Source: Rallus limicola (Eukaryota > Chordata > Aves > Gruiformes > Rallidae). Taken from it: 64,000 nucleotides of DNA. The notes below the pieces were generated by a model. That model did not search any database, had not been told where the DNA came from, and saw only the letters and a list, made by a program, of their open reading frames with translations. The DNA lies in contig JAKCOZ010000001.1 in assembly GCA_022605955.1 (NCBI GenBank), positions 80,030,520-80,094,519 of the forward strand, in the 5' to 3' direction. Made by a program: the position numbers and the translations under genes. Below, one piece after another: positions 47,445 to 59,150 of this stretch. The number at the start of each line of letters is the position of its first letter. Within the stretch, counting starts at the first letter, position 1.

Positions 47445-47610
47445 TTGAAGGGCTTGGCGATAAGGCAACTGGCTTCCAATTCTGATTCTGCCACTGCCTC
47501 ATTTTTGGGTGTTTCACATCATCTGCTTCGGTTTTCATATCTGAAAACAGGGTAGATGCATTGGTGCAGCCTTGTGGGCTAGGAGACTTCTGAGTCTTAA
47601 TCAGTTCCTG
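47445..47610 (+). mobile_element. MIR-like SINE relic with head and core
   Basis: The tRNA-derived head is represented by 'ggcttggcgataaggcaact' (47451-47470). 'ggcttccaattctgattctg' followed by 'ccactgcctc' matches the MIR B-box-to-core junction. 'tttgggtgtttcacatcatc' and 'tgcttcggttttcatatctg' followed by 'aaaacagggtaga' match the 'ttgggcaagttacttaacct', 'cctcagtttcctcatctgta' and 'aaatgggga' core. This is the most complete MIR-like copy in the window. Confidence 0.7.
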
Positions 47611-48036
47611 GTTGTGAGTCACCCGAATGTGCTGAGATGCAGTGTGCTGCTGATACCTGTTCAGTGACAGTCCCCTGACAGTATGATAGGCTGCCATGTC
47701 ACGGTCTTTCTACGCTAGTTTAGGTGTGGCTGGCTCTTGGAAGAGGCAGTTGCATCTCCACCCAGGCATTCTCCAGCATTATGCCACCCTGTTGTACGGC
47801 CTTACCAGTAGTGCTCAGGACTGTGTTTGTGGGTCAGGATCCTGTTTGTGAGACATTATAAAAACACAGATTAAAAATGTGATGCCTACTCCTGTCCACT
47901 CTGTTTGCACTAGATTCCTGTTTCCTATGTACTAATATCCTTCTTCACCCAAGTCAATGTTCATAACCACTTCTACTGATCATGCTCTAACCCACTCCTA
48001 TGCCTACAGCACTGCCCTGCCTTTCCTGTCAGTGTT
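47611..48036. other. Unique non-coding DNA
   Basis: Nothing recognisable. Confidence 0.5.
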
Positions 48037-48700
48037 AGAATCATAGAATCATTAAGGTTGGAAAAGACCCCCAAGAATATCTAGTCCAACTGTCCCCCTA
48101 CCATCTATGTTACTTACTAAACCATGTCGCTAAGTACCTCACCCAACCTTTCCTTAAACATCCTGAGGGACAGTGGCTCCACCACCTCCCTGGGCAACCC
48201 ATTCCAATGCCTAACCACTCTTTCTGAGAAGAAATTTCTCCTAATTTCTAACCTGAACCGCCCCTGGCACAACTTGCAGCCATTCCCTCTTGTCCTATTG
48301 CTGCTTATCTGCAAGAAGAGGCTGAGCCCCAGCTCACCACAACCTCCTTTCAGGTACTTAAGGTCTCCCCTCAGCCTTTTCTTCTCCAGGCTAAACAGTC
48401 CCAGTTCCCTCACCTGCTCCTCATAAGGCTTGTGATGCAGACCCTTCACCAGCTTCATGGCCCTTCCCTGGACACGCTCCAGGGCCTCAATGTCTTTCTT
48501 GTAGTGAAGGAGCCCAAAACTGAACAGAGTATTCGAGGTGCAGCCTCACCAGAGGCTGTACAGGGGGTGATCGCCTCCCTGGTCCTGTTTACTGCACTAT
48601 TCCTGATACAAGCCAGGATGCCGTTGGCCTTCTTAGCCACCTGGGCACACTGCTGCCTCAATCTAGGACAATTTCTTGGTGTGCATGTTGTCAAATGAAC
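48037..48700 (-). mobile_element. CR1 LINE, 5'-truncated, best-preserved copy
   Basis: The copy is on the minus strand. Its 3' end at 48037 shows two ATTCTATG-type units and a short 3' UTR. From 48458 down to 48117 an open frame encodes the C-terminal end of the CR1 ORF2 protein, including '[19 protein letters not shown]', '[11 protein letters not shown]', '[15 protein letters not shown]' and a natural stop after 'LGEVLSDMV'. Upstream, 48455-48703 continues the protein in another frame ('[17 protein letters not shown]' and a worn 'SREVILPLYSALVRPHLEY' block), so a frameshift lies near 48455-48540. The catalytic palm is absent because of 5' truncation. It is not able to move by itself. Confidence 0.95.
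48117..48458 (-). pseudogene. CR1 ORF2 C-terminal remnant
   Basis: This is the only frame in the window with a recognisable protein family. It is 113 codons from an internal ATG to the natural ORF2 stop. It covers the segment after the reverse-transcriptase fingers and palm, with the conserved DRTRGNG-like (here NRTRGNG), [10 protein letters not shown] and [10 protein letters not shown] stretches. The full-length family protein is many times longer. It has no promoter of its own and is a fossil of the retrotransposon, not a host gene. Confidence 0.9.
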
Positions 48701-49261
48701 CACACCTTCTCCTGTTTTCTGTCAAGCACTGAGGCAAATCCAGCTCCTGTGTTGTAATTCAAGATTTAGGAATCGATTCAGAAATAATGGTCTTATTTTT
48801 CAGGAGAAGCAAACACATTTGGTTTGTTGGTTTGTGGTTTGGGATTTTTTTTAACTTGTGTGAAACCTGCACGGAATTCATTCCTTTGTCAGAGTAAGGA
48901 GAGGAAAGCATCAACTGCATACCTGAAATATAGGCACCTCCATCCCACTCCACCTCGACATCAGCCATACAATACACCGTGCCAGGACACACAAACATGT
49001 ACCTCCCGTTGTTTTCTACCACAGCTGAGATTTCTCCACACGATGACACACGTTTCTGTGAGTGTGTGTTCCCCTCGTTCCCCCGTGTCCCATCTGGCAG
49101 GGTTTGTGGCTGCTATGGAGCACATACTTAGAATTCCCATCAGGCAAGCTTGGCCTAAAAAAAAATTTAAGTATTTGAATAAATGGTTGTGGTTCAAATC
49201 TGCCCCAAGTGAGAGGGGAATGTTTAGTCATCTCCTTACTAGGAAATAATCCTAGCTAGCA
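48701..49261. other. Unique non-coding DNA
   Basis: Several overlapping short frames on both strands (48759-49249), none recognisable. Confidence 0.5.
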
Positions 49262-49412
49262 CTTGGTGGGTACTTTGTATTTCCTAAGTGCTTTACAAAT
49301 ATCAATTAATCCTCAGGTACCAGCACACCTCATGCTTCAATGTTCATGCCAGGAGTTGAACATCGACCCTCTGATCTTAGAAGCAAGAGCCCTTACAGTC
49401 AGAGCTAGCTCC
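49262..49412 (-). mobile_element. MIR-like SINE relic with tRNA-like head
   Basis: On the minus strand the head reads 'agctctgactgtaagggctc' and 'ttgcttctaaga', then a B-box-like 'gatgttcaactcc' (plus 49352-49364). The tail appears as 'ctaagtgctttacaaatatc' followed by 'aattaatcctca' (plus 49286-49317), the usual MIR-type tail. The middle core is missing or deleted, so head and tail lie unusually close. Confidence 0.65.
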
Positions 49413-50562
49413 AGGAGCCTGCTGCCTGAGGGCATCTTCAGCCTCTATGCCCACCCGCTTCAGGACCAGGGAGGGCAGGTTTGTGATGCCCTCTTAATAC
49501 CCACCGTGAGCAGAAAATGCCCCAGTTTCCAGGTAGAGAAACCAAGAGAGAGTTTTTTATTGGGACTGGACTTGGAGGTGCTCTCATCTCCAGCACTATC
49601 CTCAGTTCAGCAGTACCCACCTGCCTTACAGAGCAGGCTGTAAAGGAAGAGTGAGAAGGAAAGCAGAGAGATGCCTCTGCCACTGGAACTGCTGGGGTCC
49701 AGGGAGGTACTTCTCTTCCTACCCATCAAAAACAATGTCCTCCTCTAGACAGGCTCCAACCTGCAGAGAGCAAATCATGATTTAGATTTCTTTTTCCCCC
49801 CCAAAATCAATTAGACTCTTTCAGTGGTAGAAGCAATTTGTGTGACTTTTAATGTTTTCCCAGCTCAGCCTGATCAGCACTTTTTGAAGAATGTGGAGCC
49901 AATGTCTCTGCTAATCCAGGTAAATCAGCCATATCTGGAGACAGACAGACAGAGAGGGGAGGAAGGGAAGGTATTAAAACCAAGGAAGGCCCATCTCAGG
50001 ACTAAAAGGCATCAGTGAGGTACCTGATTTATAGGAGGAGAGTTGCCTTTCAGTCATTTTTAATGGAATATTATTAAAGGAAAACCAGGAGCTGTGAAAC
50101 CTTTCGTGTCTCATCTCCTAATGTATTTATTTCTGCAGCAGGGAACCCTGTTAACCCCAGCAGGTAATGTATTCCTCAGCTGGCAAGGGTGGCAAGGTTG
50201 TCCCCTAGAAATTTTATTACGGAACAAACTCAGTTAAATATTTGCACATGAAAAGGCTGTCTCAAGGTTTCGGGGGTCTGAAATTTGTTTTCAAGGAAAA
50301 GTGCCTGTAGTAGAACTGCTGAATCTTCCTGAGTGTGGGTATCAAATACCATCATTTTCACGTCTGCCTGGATTGTTTTCCTTTGCCAGCACAGATGAGT
50401 TTAGATAGATGTACGACTAGATAGATGCTTGCCTAAGGCAACGTCAGCCTCTGGGCAAAGGTTGGGTCACACTTCTGAATTGCTTTCCCATAATTTTTCA
50501 AGCAGACTAATAGTTGAGATCATCATCATCATTGTAAGGAAGGCAAGTTCCACGTAGCAAAT
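49413..50562. other. Unique non-coding DNA
   Basis: Nothing recognisable except a short ATC triplet run at about 50520-50532. Confidence 0.5.
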
Positions 50563-50645
50563 GACACACAAGCCTCAATCCTACAAACACTTAAGCACCT
50601 ATTTAATTTTCTGTGCTGTGAATAGTCTCACAGCAGTTGCTGACA
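50563..50645. repeat. Possible ancient palindromic amniote repeat fragment
   Basis: 'caatcctacaaacacttaag' followed by 'cacctatttaattt' (near 50576) resembles one arm of an old palindromic repeat found in turtle, crocodilian and bird genomes ('atcctgcaaacacttatgca'). 'gaatagtctcacagcagttg' (50621-50640) resembles its centre. Recognised from memory; the opposite arm is not visible. Confidence 0.35.
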
Positions 50646-53274
50646 GTTCCCACGGATGACTGTATTGAAATGACAACCCCAAATTTGACTGATGTTAAGA
50701 TTTGGCTTTCTCGTGATACCAAGGAGACCTCTACAAAGAGTGATGATTGCTGCACTGGATGTGTCCTTTGCTTTCTTCATCCCTACTGTCAGTCCCTTCT
50801 TATTTCCTCCTCAGTAATGCTTTCTAGTGCACGGTAACATCCTTAAGAAGTTGCAAAACCATTTTTTTGGTCGAATTTCTAATTGGACGGTACTGTTTGC
50901 GTGAGAGGAGATCCTTAGAGCTACCCACCATTTTGCCTAGCGTAATGGTCAAGAAGTGTTTAACTCTTGTTGCATGAAGTAATCAGCCATTGGCCTTCAA
51001 AGCCTCAGTGAATGTAGATTGGCAAGTTGCATACATGCATCTTTAACACTTATCCTGTGTTTCCATCAAAGGGAATCACCCCCTAGAGTCATTCCCAGAA
51101 CAGGGGGAGCAGTGGGAAGTGTGTTCACATTCGGATGTTACCACCTCAAAAAAAAAAAAAAAGGAGAATCTGTAGATGCACAGTTTTGATTTTATAGGAT
51201 CAAAACTAAAGAGAACACCCCAGTGCTTTCTGATTATTCTGCTAGGTTTTCTAAGCAGGCTTTGTTTAAACAGCATGAAAGTAGGTGCAACCAAATTAGG
51301 CAAATTCACATAGGAGCCTGATCAGGCAGGTGTGAGCCGCCTGCTTCCAGGGCCTCCAGCAGCATGCCTGCCAAATGAGATTCAAGGCAGCGTAGCCACG
51401 TGTGTCACCATTCGTGTGTGGGCACGCGGAGAGGAGCCCTGCCGTTCCGCTGCTTTGGGAGCTCCTGCACAGCAAAGCTGTAAATGACAACACGAGGTGC
51501 AGAACTAAGACCTCAAGCAAGTCGGAAAGCCAGGTTACGGTCTTGGGATCACTGGCATAAAGCTGCCATGAAAATAGTTACTGTGGCTTCCCAGTTTACT
51601 GCTTGGCATATCTCAGCCAGAGTCTGCTCTTCCCCGGGAGGGTCCGTGCCTGTTTGCAGCGGCGTGCTGACTGGGAGGGGGCAGTTTCTTGCAATGCCTC
51701 GGTAATATCTCACTCTGGCTCAGGATTAGTGTTTTGGTGTAACCATGACAGACACAAGCCCATTTAAATTCTCCTCTGGCTTTTCACCTGTGGCTGTGGG
51801 AGCTGCAGCTGCGAGGCGCTAAGAGCATGTGGTGAGGCCTAGAAAGGGCTGCCCCGCCAAGGGTGTGTCTCATCACGTGGCGATGCAGAAGTCTTAACTG
51901 GTGCATTGGCTTAACTGGGCTTTGGTGCAGCCGTGTGCACTCCCAGGTACGTGGGCCACAGGAGCTGTCAGGCGTTCTGTCTCTGGGCAGGACTTTGTCA
52001 TTTTTGCTGGGCAGTGAAGCTCTGGCCTAGCATATTCGATGGAAGTTTTCCAGGTGGGCTCTGAAGAGGTGGGCTCACAGAAAAAGGCCACGTTCAAAGT
52101 AGCCTTGGAAAAGTGAATTATTTTTCCCCAATTGGCAAAATGATGATCTTGCAGAAGTTTTCTATTAGCGGATTTTGGATAGTCAAAAGGTTCTTCGTTT
52201 CTTAGCTGGAAGACATCTTTCCATGTGAAAAGTATTTTCCTTTTCTTTTGAGAAAAACACCAGATTCTTCATTTATTCAGAAGCTGAAATTTCCATAAAA
52301 AAAAGTGTTTCAAAAGCCAATTTTCAAGCAGATGCAAATCCATTCTTTCTTGAATCCAAAGACTGTGGTACACACTCATCTACAGTTGCAGTTGGCTTCC
52401 CAGGCTCTCTGCCCTACATCTCTCCCCAGGAGAGAGCACCTGAGAGTTCAGTCCCGCTCCCTAATCCTAGCAAAGCTGTGTGTGCTGCAGCTGGTGCCCA
52501 GAGATTGCTGCACCACAAACTCCGTGCAACAACTATGCACAAAATATACTGATATACTGTATGCTTCCTTAATATCCCATTTCCTTTACTTTAAGACCTT
52601 CTCACACCCTCCTCCTCCTTCTTCCATGCTTTCCTCCAAGGGCACATGAGCCTTTTTAATTTTAGGTTTTCATTTTGTTTTGGTAGATTACGTTTTTGTT
52701 TATTGCTTTCTGTCCCTCTGAGGTTCCCACAGAAGACTTTGCTGCATCTGGCTTTTATTTGAACAAAGTCCAAGCTTGCCTCTCTCCTGACCTCTCTGGG
52801 TTCTCTCTTTTCTTCATTCTTGTGTGGGATTGTGTTTTTCATTGCTAGGAAGCTCTTGGGCTTGTCCGATGCCTTTTGACATGGGATGATGGTCTGTCGT
52901 CTCTGGCTGTGTTTTCAGAGGCAGGGAAGAAAGAGAATGGAGTGTGGTAGCTGCTTAATTAAAATGCATAAGGTATCTGTTCAGAGGCACGTGTGTCATT
53001 CCTGCACATACGTATGTGTGTGCATGTAGATGTGTCTCGCTGCTAATTGCTCTGAGCCTCTTCCTTGCCTTCCTGTGCTGGCACTCACTGTTCACCGTTT
53101 GCTACAGGGGAAAGCAAAAGCAGGGAGCACACAGAAATGTCACAGCTGAGAGGGTTTCTGTAATCCTCCAACATATGTTAAACATTAAAGCTCCTTCAGC
53201 AAGTCTGATGTGCTCACAGTCATCATGGGACCAGCAGTTAAAGCGCCCCAGTGCTGCCAGGAAAACGTTATCCT
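50646..53274. other. Unique non-coding DNA
   Basis: No gene or repeat family over about 2.6 kb. It includes a 15-base A run (51148-51162) and CpG-bearing patches near 51410-51460 and 51640-51665 that are weaker than the one at 9.6 kb. Confidence 0.55.
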
Positions 53275-53325
53275 GGCCCTAATTGAGAGCGACTTAACTA
53301 ATGTTTCATTTCCTAATTAGTCCTT
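53275..53325. promoter_or_regulatory. Short homeodomain-site cluster
   Basis: 'cctaattgagagcgacttaa' and 'ctaatg' lead into the palindrome CTAATTAG (53313-53320). Three TAAT-type cores in 45 bases suggest a homeodomain-responsive site. No other support. Confidence 0.25.
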
Positions 53326-55739
53326 GTCAGCCGCTGGAAGGCCGCGGATGCTGCTGGTGGCACGGGGCCCATCGCTGCTGTAATTGAAGTTGTTCTGACA
53401 GTCTGGGGCTTTGGGGTGATCCATAAAGTAAGGCTGATGGTTTGGGACCAAATTGGGTGGTGTAGGAGAGAGGGTCAAGCATCAGATGAGGCACACTGTG
53501 AGCGCGCTGTGCCAAACCTGAGTGGTCACGAATCAACTCTGAAATGACAGAGATGGCAGAATAACAGCGAGGGAATGAGAACATCGCTCTGTGCTGTGCA
53601 CAGTGGGAGTGCAGGTGTCTGGAAAGAGCTGGCCAAAGGGAGCTGCTGGGACTAAGTGGAGGTGGGGAGGAGAAAGATCTTTTCCTGGAGAGGATTAGCA
53701 TGGCCAAGGACAGACAAGCCACGAGGAATGCTGAGTTCATCCTCGGAGCACAAAGCACCAAGGAGTACTCTACCATGAACTCGAATCTCAGCAAAGGAAA
53801 AGGCATCTCAGTGGAGAACAGTATCTTCCCCTCCCTGAAATTCATCCTTCTTGTTCTCTGGCATGAGTTTGGTGGAAAGTGCTCAGCCTCAACTCCTCTT
53901 TTGAGTGCTGTGGCTGAGCTCTTGCCTTCCTCACCACCACTGGTTGTCCACTGTCTCTGCTGGGATGGGGTGTCCCTGTGGCTTTGGTGTTGATGTGCCA
54001 GCAGCAGAGCCTGTGTATGAGGCAGGAGCACCCTCTTGTCACGCAGGGACCATGATCACCCAACACAAGATCACATCATCCTAGGTGTAGGGTCGGGGTG
54101 GTGACTGGAAAAAATCTTCTTCCAAGGGAAGGTGGGAGAGGAAGAGAAACCGAGTTTACGATCAAATTATATAGTCAGGAAGAAATGATTTGTGGTTTCT
54201 TGGCAGGGGGGTTATGCTGCCTTCACAGAAGATGCTTGCCAAAAAGTTTGGTAAACAGCAGACTAGGATGTATCTGGTGGAGGAACCTGGCTCATCACAG
54301 AAATCCCAGGAGTTGCAATGGGGAGCATCTGGGCACCCCTGAACTTGGCAAACACAGCTGGCAGGCACCCGAAGGATTGAGCGGGCAATAGGAAGCTCAC
54401 AGGAGGAAAACACAGGCAGTCAGCTCTGAGGCTTACAGGCAGCGTACGGTTGCTTGCTGGCTTCCTCTGGCCAGACAGCCCCACCTGCTGCCCTCCAACT
54501 CTGGGAAGTGGGGCAGATGGGATAAAAGCATTTCCATGGCAAGGCTGACCTGACTGCTGGGCCTTGGGTCCCGTGGCAATGCTGGCTGTGTGCTGCTGGG
54601 CTGTTGCAGTACTACCCATGCCCCCAGCAGTCATGATGCTCGTGAAGAGGGTCTGCAGGTCATGGGACGTGTCCCAAGAGGCACATGTGTAGTTCAGCAG
54701 GGAGGGGTAGCAGGGAGATGACAGCCCCCCTAACCTGTGATAAATCCACACCTCTCCTTGCTGACACTGGTTACGCTTGCTTTCACTCCTATGGCTGCAG
54801 TTTTACCCAAGTCCCCACCCAATAACTTTCAAGAGAAGAAAAGCCATAAAAAACCTTATGTACTCCCAGGATACCTGTCTTCCCTCACAGGTGCTCTCTG
54901 TGGGTGAAGGTGGAGGGTGACTGGGACTGCCTCTGCCTGGCAGGTGGTATCAGGGAAGGACCCCACAGGATGCCCAGTGTACAGACTCCTAACAGGGGAT
55001 ACGCAGGGAAAAGAGCTCAGCTTGGACCCAGTGCGCTCTTAGACCAGATGAGGTGCCCCACAGCCCAGTGAGCTGATATGGTATGCTGCTGTAGCTACTC
55101 TGTAGGGTCTCTCTCTGTCCCCAGACCGTGGTGGGATGGCTACCTGGCCACCCCAGATCACACAGGCTCTTCCCAGAATATGCAGGTGTCAGGATGAATC
55201 TCCGGGTGGATGTGCAAGTGCTATTGTGATTGAGAAAAATCCAACACAGCCAAATAGCTCCCTCCCTAACAAGCACATTCAGTGGTCCAGGCTGTGAGCG
55301 CAGCACCCACTCTAAGGAGAGGGCTGGTGTGTGGTGCTGGGTGGTGTATGATATATTGGGAGATGGGAAGTTGGAATGTCCTTGTCTACTGATACTCAGT
55401 ATACACATCTTCTTCCAAAGACTCTCCTGTTTCCTACCAAGAACCCCATAAAGGTAAAAAATGGGCTTTAGGGTGCACATGGAGCCCCACTGTGTATGTA
55501 TAATTCCCATAGCAAGCCACCCACACTATATCGCTTGCTCCTGGAGCCAACCGAGGTGATTTCTCACTTCATACCAATCAAGTTTCCCGACCTTGGTGCC
55601 CTCTGTGAAGTTGTGATCTCGAAGGCAGCATAATAAATTCCCACCTCATCCCAGGTGCCTGTCAGCCTGAAGCTCCTGCAGTAAGGTGAAGGGGGAAAGA
55701 GGGGGCTTGTGTCTCCTGTCTCTTTACCAAAGCAGGTTG
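53326..55739. other. Unique DNA with the longest open frames in the window; no gene supported
   Basis: Three minus-strand open stretches share one reading frame: 53327-54031 (234 codons), 54263-54751 (162) and 54989-55510 (173). In-frame stops separate them; one is at 54782-54784. The first two begin with GTG, not ATG. Their translations are rich in Ser, Pro, Leu and His with no recognisable domain. The first also overlaps a 97-codon frame on the other strand. I treat them as chance in fairly GC-rich DNA, but list them in the findings. Confidence 0.5.
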
Positions 55740-55840
55740 GCTCTCTAATGCCCCATTAGCATACCACACACAAGCATTCAGCTTTTAATTAGTTACGTGG
55801 TGTGATAATTAAGTAGCGTTTCTTCACAATTTTCCTCTTG
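55740..55840. promoter_or_regulatory. Paired TAATTA candidate element
   Basis: TAATTA occurs at 55786-55791 and again at 55806-55811, exactly 20 bases apart (about two helical turns), with 'ccattagcat' at 55753. No repeat signature. Regulatory role is an inference. Confidence 0.3.
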
Positions 55841-56639
55841 TGTGGAGCAGAGGGGAGGGGGACGATGCCTGTTGGGGCTGGGGGTTGAGGCTCTTTTAAC
55901 GTTATGAGTAATTGCGACTCCAAGGAGAAGCAGAAGCGAAACGCGAGCTCTCCCAGGAAAAGCGGTGGAAGCCCCGTGTTGGGGCTCTCTCCCGTCTCCC
56001 CTCCCACCCCCACCAGTGTGGGCTTACCCTTCTTCCCCCAGCAGCGCGCTCAGTGGGTAGTAACATCTCCCCCGAGCTGAATGTGTGCACCTTCAGATCC
56101 TGGTAGGCTGAAGAAGAGCTGGCCTCCTACCTAGATTGACGTGTGATTGTAGGTACAGGGCTGTTACAGAGCAAGCCGTGGGTCTGGAGAATCGCAGGGC
56201 TTTCTGGAGCTGGGGAGCTGTACACAGAGCAAAGGTGGAATAATCAAATAGGTGTTTGATGGTGACACGGTAGAGCTGGGAGGGGGAAGTCCTGCACCAT
56301 GAAGTCTGTGTTGTATTTGGCTCCACAACATGCGTGGGAGGGGAAAACAGCTTTCCCGCCGTCAGGAACAGCGAGGGCCCGTGCCCAGCTGCAGCAGGGC
56401 AAGTGTGGCCTCTGCAGCAGGGAACCTCTTACCGGAGAACAGAACAGGTATAATTGATCCGTGCAGAGCAGTGGCAGAAATAAACTAAAGCCTGTTACTA
56501 AAGCGGCCTGTTGTTTCAGCAGCGTGCGCACCGTTAGGCTGCTTATGACAGGCAAACAGATGGCAATTCTGCGAGCCCCGCACATCCTGGCACACATGTA
56601 GATTCAAAGAGTTACTGCATCATGGAAGAGGCAGATGCA
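55841..56639. other. Unique non-coding DNA, locally GC-rich
   Basis: CpG sites are moderately frequent at 55930-56060. The 117-codon minus frame at 56244-56597 is unassigned. Confidence 0.5.
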
Positions 56640-56880
56640 GGTTTGTTTGGATATGAAATAAAATACAATTTCATAATGAACTCGGCAGCCATACCACCCC
56701 TTAATCAGTTGTGAATTGTCTCCACTAAACATCTCCCCACTTCCCAGTCGGAAACGCAAATGGAAATGAACCCTAAAATGCAGTGGGCTTCTCTGCTCTT
56801 ATAATATACGGAAGCAAACATTGTGATACATCTTTGAAATAAGCTCTGCAAAAACCTTTGGAAAATTATCCAGCAGACCA
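56640..56880. promoter_or_regulatory. AT-rich candidate regulatory element
   Basis: 'ggatatgaaataaaatacaa' and 'tttcataatgaa' (56649-56680), 'cccttaatcagttgtgaatt' (56698-56717) and 'ataatatacggaagc' (56801-56815) lie in a repeat-free AT-rich block. Weak, texture-based call. Confidence 0.22.
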
Positions 56881-58839
56881 ACAAGGCAACAGGAATTTCT
56901 TCTAGGAGATCACTGCCAAGCCGTGCCCTTGGGTGCTCACCTCTTCAGGTGAGGTCCAGCACACAACTTTCCTTGTTTGCCCTGGCACATCAGGCACTCG
57001 GGCCTTATCTGGGAGGGATTGATTTATGTCCTCAAAAGTGTCAAGCTGAGGCTTAGATACGTTTTCTGCTCCTAGGAAGCCTTCTTTCAGCGGAGAGCAG
57101 TGTGCACCCTGTCACTGAGTATTGCTAAACTTCTCATTTTCACTCCAGTCTGTTCCCAAATAGCTGAGGGAACATCTCCTTCAGGGAAGCTTGAAATGGG
57201 AGCAGGACGTCTGTCTCAAGTGGCACAGTTTTGATGGCTATGTCTTTGCTGCCATGGGGAAAACCCATCTGTCCATGGCAATGGCCAACAGCTGTTCCAA
57301 AGGGATCTTCTCCATGCCAGGGAGAGGGGCTTTCTAGGAGGCAGTTTAGTAAAGATCGACTGCAAAAGTGAAGTGTCAGGTCGCCTGCCACTGGCTTTTG
57401 GTTGCTGTGTGTACAAGAGGGCAGGGGGCACCAAATATCCATGAAACTCTGCAGGCGTGCAAGGGGGGAAATAGAGCATTGTGGAGCTGTTGCAGATCCT
57501 TGAGCTGAGGATGTCACAGGGGCATTTGGGGAACAGGTTATGAAATTCTGCTGGTGAAAAAAGTATGGAGCTTTTTGCCTTGGTAGCAGCTCACTTTCCT
57601 GTTGTTGGGCAACTCTGAGCTGCTTTGCACCCTTCCTGCTCTACCAGTCCTGACTCCCAGCTGAGCCAGTAACCCCCAGTGCTGCCCTGCTCTCCCAGGC
57701 CTGGGCCTTTTTTACCCCAAGACTATCACTCCTACCCAAATGTGTTATGATGTATGAACGTGTCCAGTGGGAGAATCATCCGCAATTACCAGAACACTTT
57801 TTCCATTGACAAAGCTAGGCTTGGTATTTGGAGTACAGGACATAAAAGACTGATAGAATAGAGCTTGATTGATAGCTGGCATGATTGCAAAACTACAGTA
57901 CCTGCATCCAGACAGCTATAAATTGTACCACAGTGCCTATCAGCCAGCTTCTCTTGAAACATTTGATTAGAGCTTCTTTCAGCCACCCTTGGCCCTCCCC
58001 AGCTGCTAGGGAAAGGGCTTTTGTGTGAGAAAACCTTATGTGATTCGAGCTGAAATCGTGTCCTAAATATTTGAAGCGACATGAATTGAACACCCACATC
58101 TTTTTTCTGCAGTGCTGAAACTGGCTAGTGGAACTGCCTTGCAAAGTGATTGAGTGTTCAATAGCCAAGGCATAAAAATTGCTTGCCCAAACTAAAATGA
58201 CAGAAATGTCAGAAGATTATCTGCCGAAGAAGATGTTTTTCCCCTCTGTTTTGTTTTTCATATGGTCACTGGCACTGACATTTGAGTAAATCATGGATGT
58301 TGGTAGTAGCCCTCATCCTGGCATCCCTGGGGAAGAAGGCAGCTGGTTTCTGCACTGAGACAGAGCTGGCTGCCCTCATGTCCTGTTGGGAAGCATCAGA
58401 GTGGTGTCACACAAGCACTTAGGAGCTGAGGCACAACACTCACCGTCTCGAGCACCATGCCACACTCACAAGGCAATGCTGGTGTCTTCATGTGGCACCA
58501 TCACTGTGACATATGGATGCAGCAGCCTGTTCCTTCCATAAAGAGACTTCCTTGGGGAGCCTCTTCGCTGGGCTTTCAGGCATGCTGTAGCGGGACAGTG
58601 AGAGTTGCCCCAGCCCCCAGAGGAGGGGCTGTATTATCAGAACAAGGAATTGGGCTACCTACGTGGGTTTCCTTACCCTGTCCTGCCCTTTCTGCTCTCC
58701 GGAGAGGGCTCTGGGCTGAGGAGCGCCCAACCCACGTGAATATGTGAGTCACGTTTTGCTAAGCTGTGCACCTATGTGAGCGTACTACCAAGTTTAAATG
58801 ACAATGGGCAGAGACCTCCCACGCAGAGCTGTCAAGAGT
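56881..58839. other. Unique non-coding DNA
   Basis: No gene or repeat recognised. Overlapping frames on the minus strand (57140-57517 and 57786-58168) match nothing known. Confidence 0.55.
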
Positions 58840-59150
58840 AGCGTGTATTTATTTATTTATTCTCTTTTTGATAATTTAGTTTAAATCAATGTGACACACA
58901 CTAGTGTGTTTTCCAGTATAAATCAACAACAAAATATAGTTCTGTCCTTGTTATGTGTAGAGGCTGGCATATCCGTCTGCTTGGCAAAGAGGGCTCCGGG
59001 GGCCTGACAATGAAACTTCCCCGGGGGAATGCACTTTTGCATTTGCTTCCCAAATTGTCTATTGCCTCTGCAAGCACTTTTTCTAATGAGAATAATAAGC
59101 TTTCATGTAGAGACACTTGCAACGTGTGTTTACTGCTGTGAAAGAATTTA
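58840..59150. promoter_or_regulatory. AT-rich candidate conserved element with 14-bp palindrome
   Basis: It starts with an ATTT run (58846-58860) and 'gataatttagtttaaatcaa' (58870-58889). Then comes a perfect palindrome ACACACTAGTGTGT (58896-58909). 'cttttgcatttgcttccc' (near 59034) and 'ttctaatgagaataataagc' (59081-59100) follow. No repeat or coding explanation is visible. Confidence 0.3.

Noticed and set aside
53327..54031. A 234-codon minus-strand frame as a possible gene.
   Set aside because: It starts with GTG, so the first ATG is internal (about 60 codons in). No domain, signal or splice context is visible, and another frame overlaps it on the opposite strand. A frame this long is plausible by chance in 64 kb.
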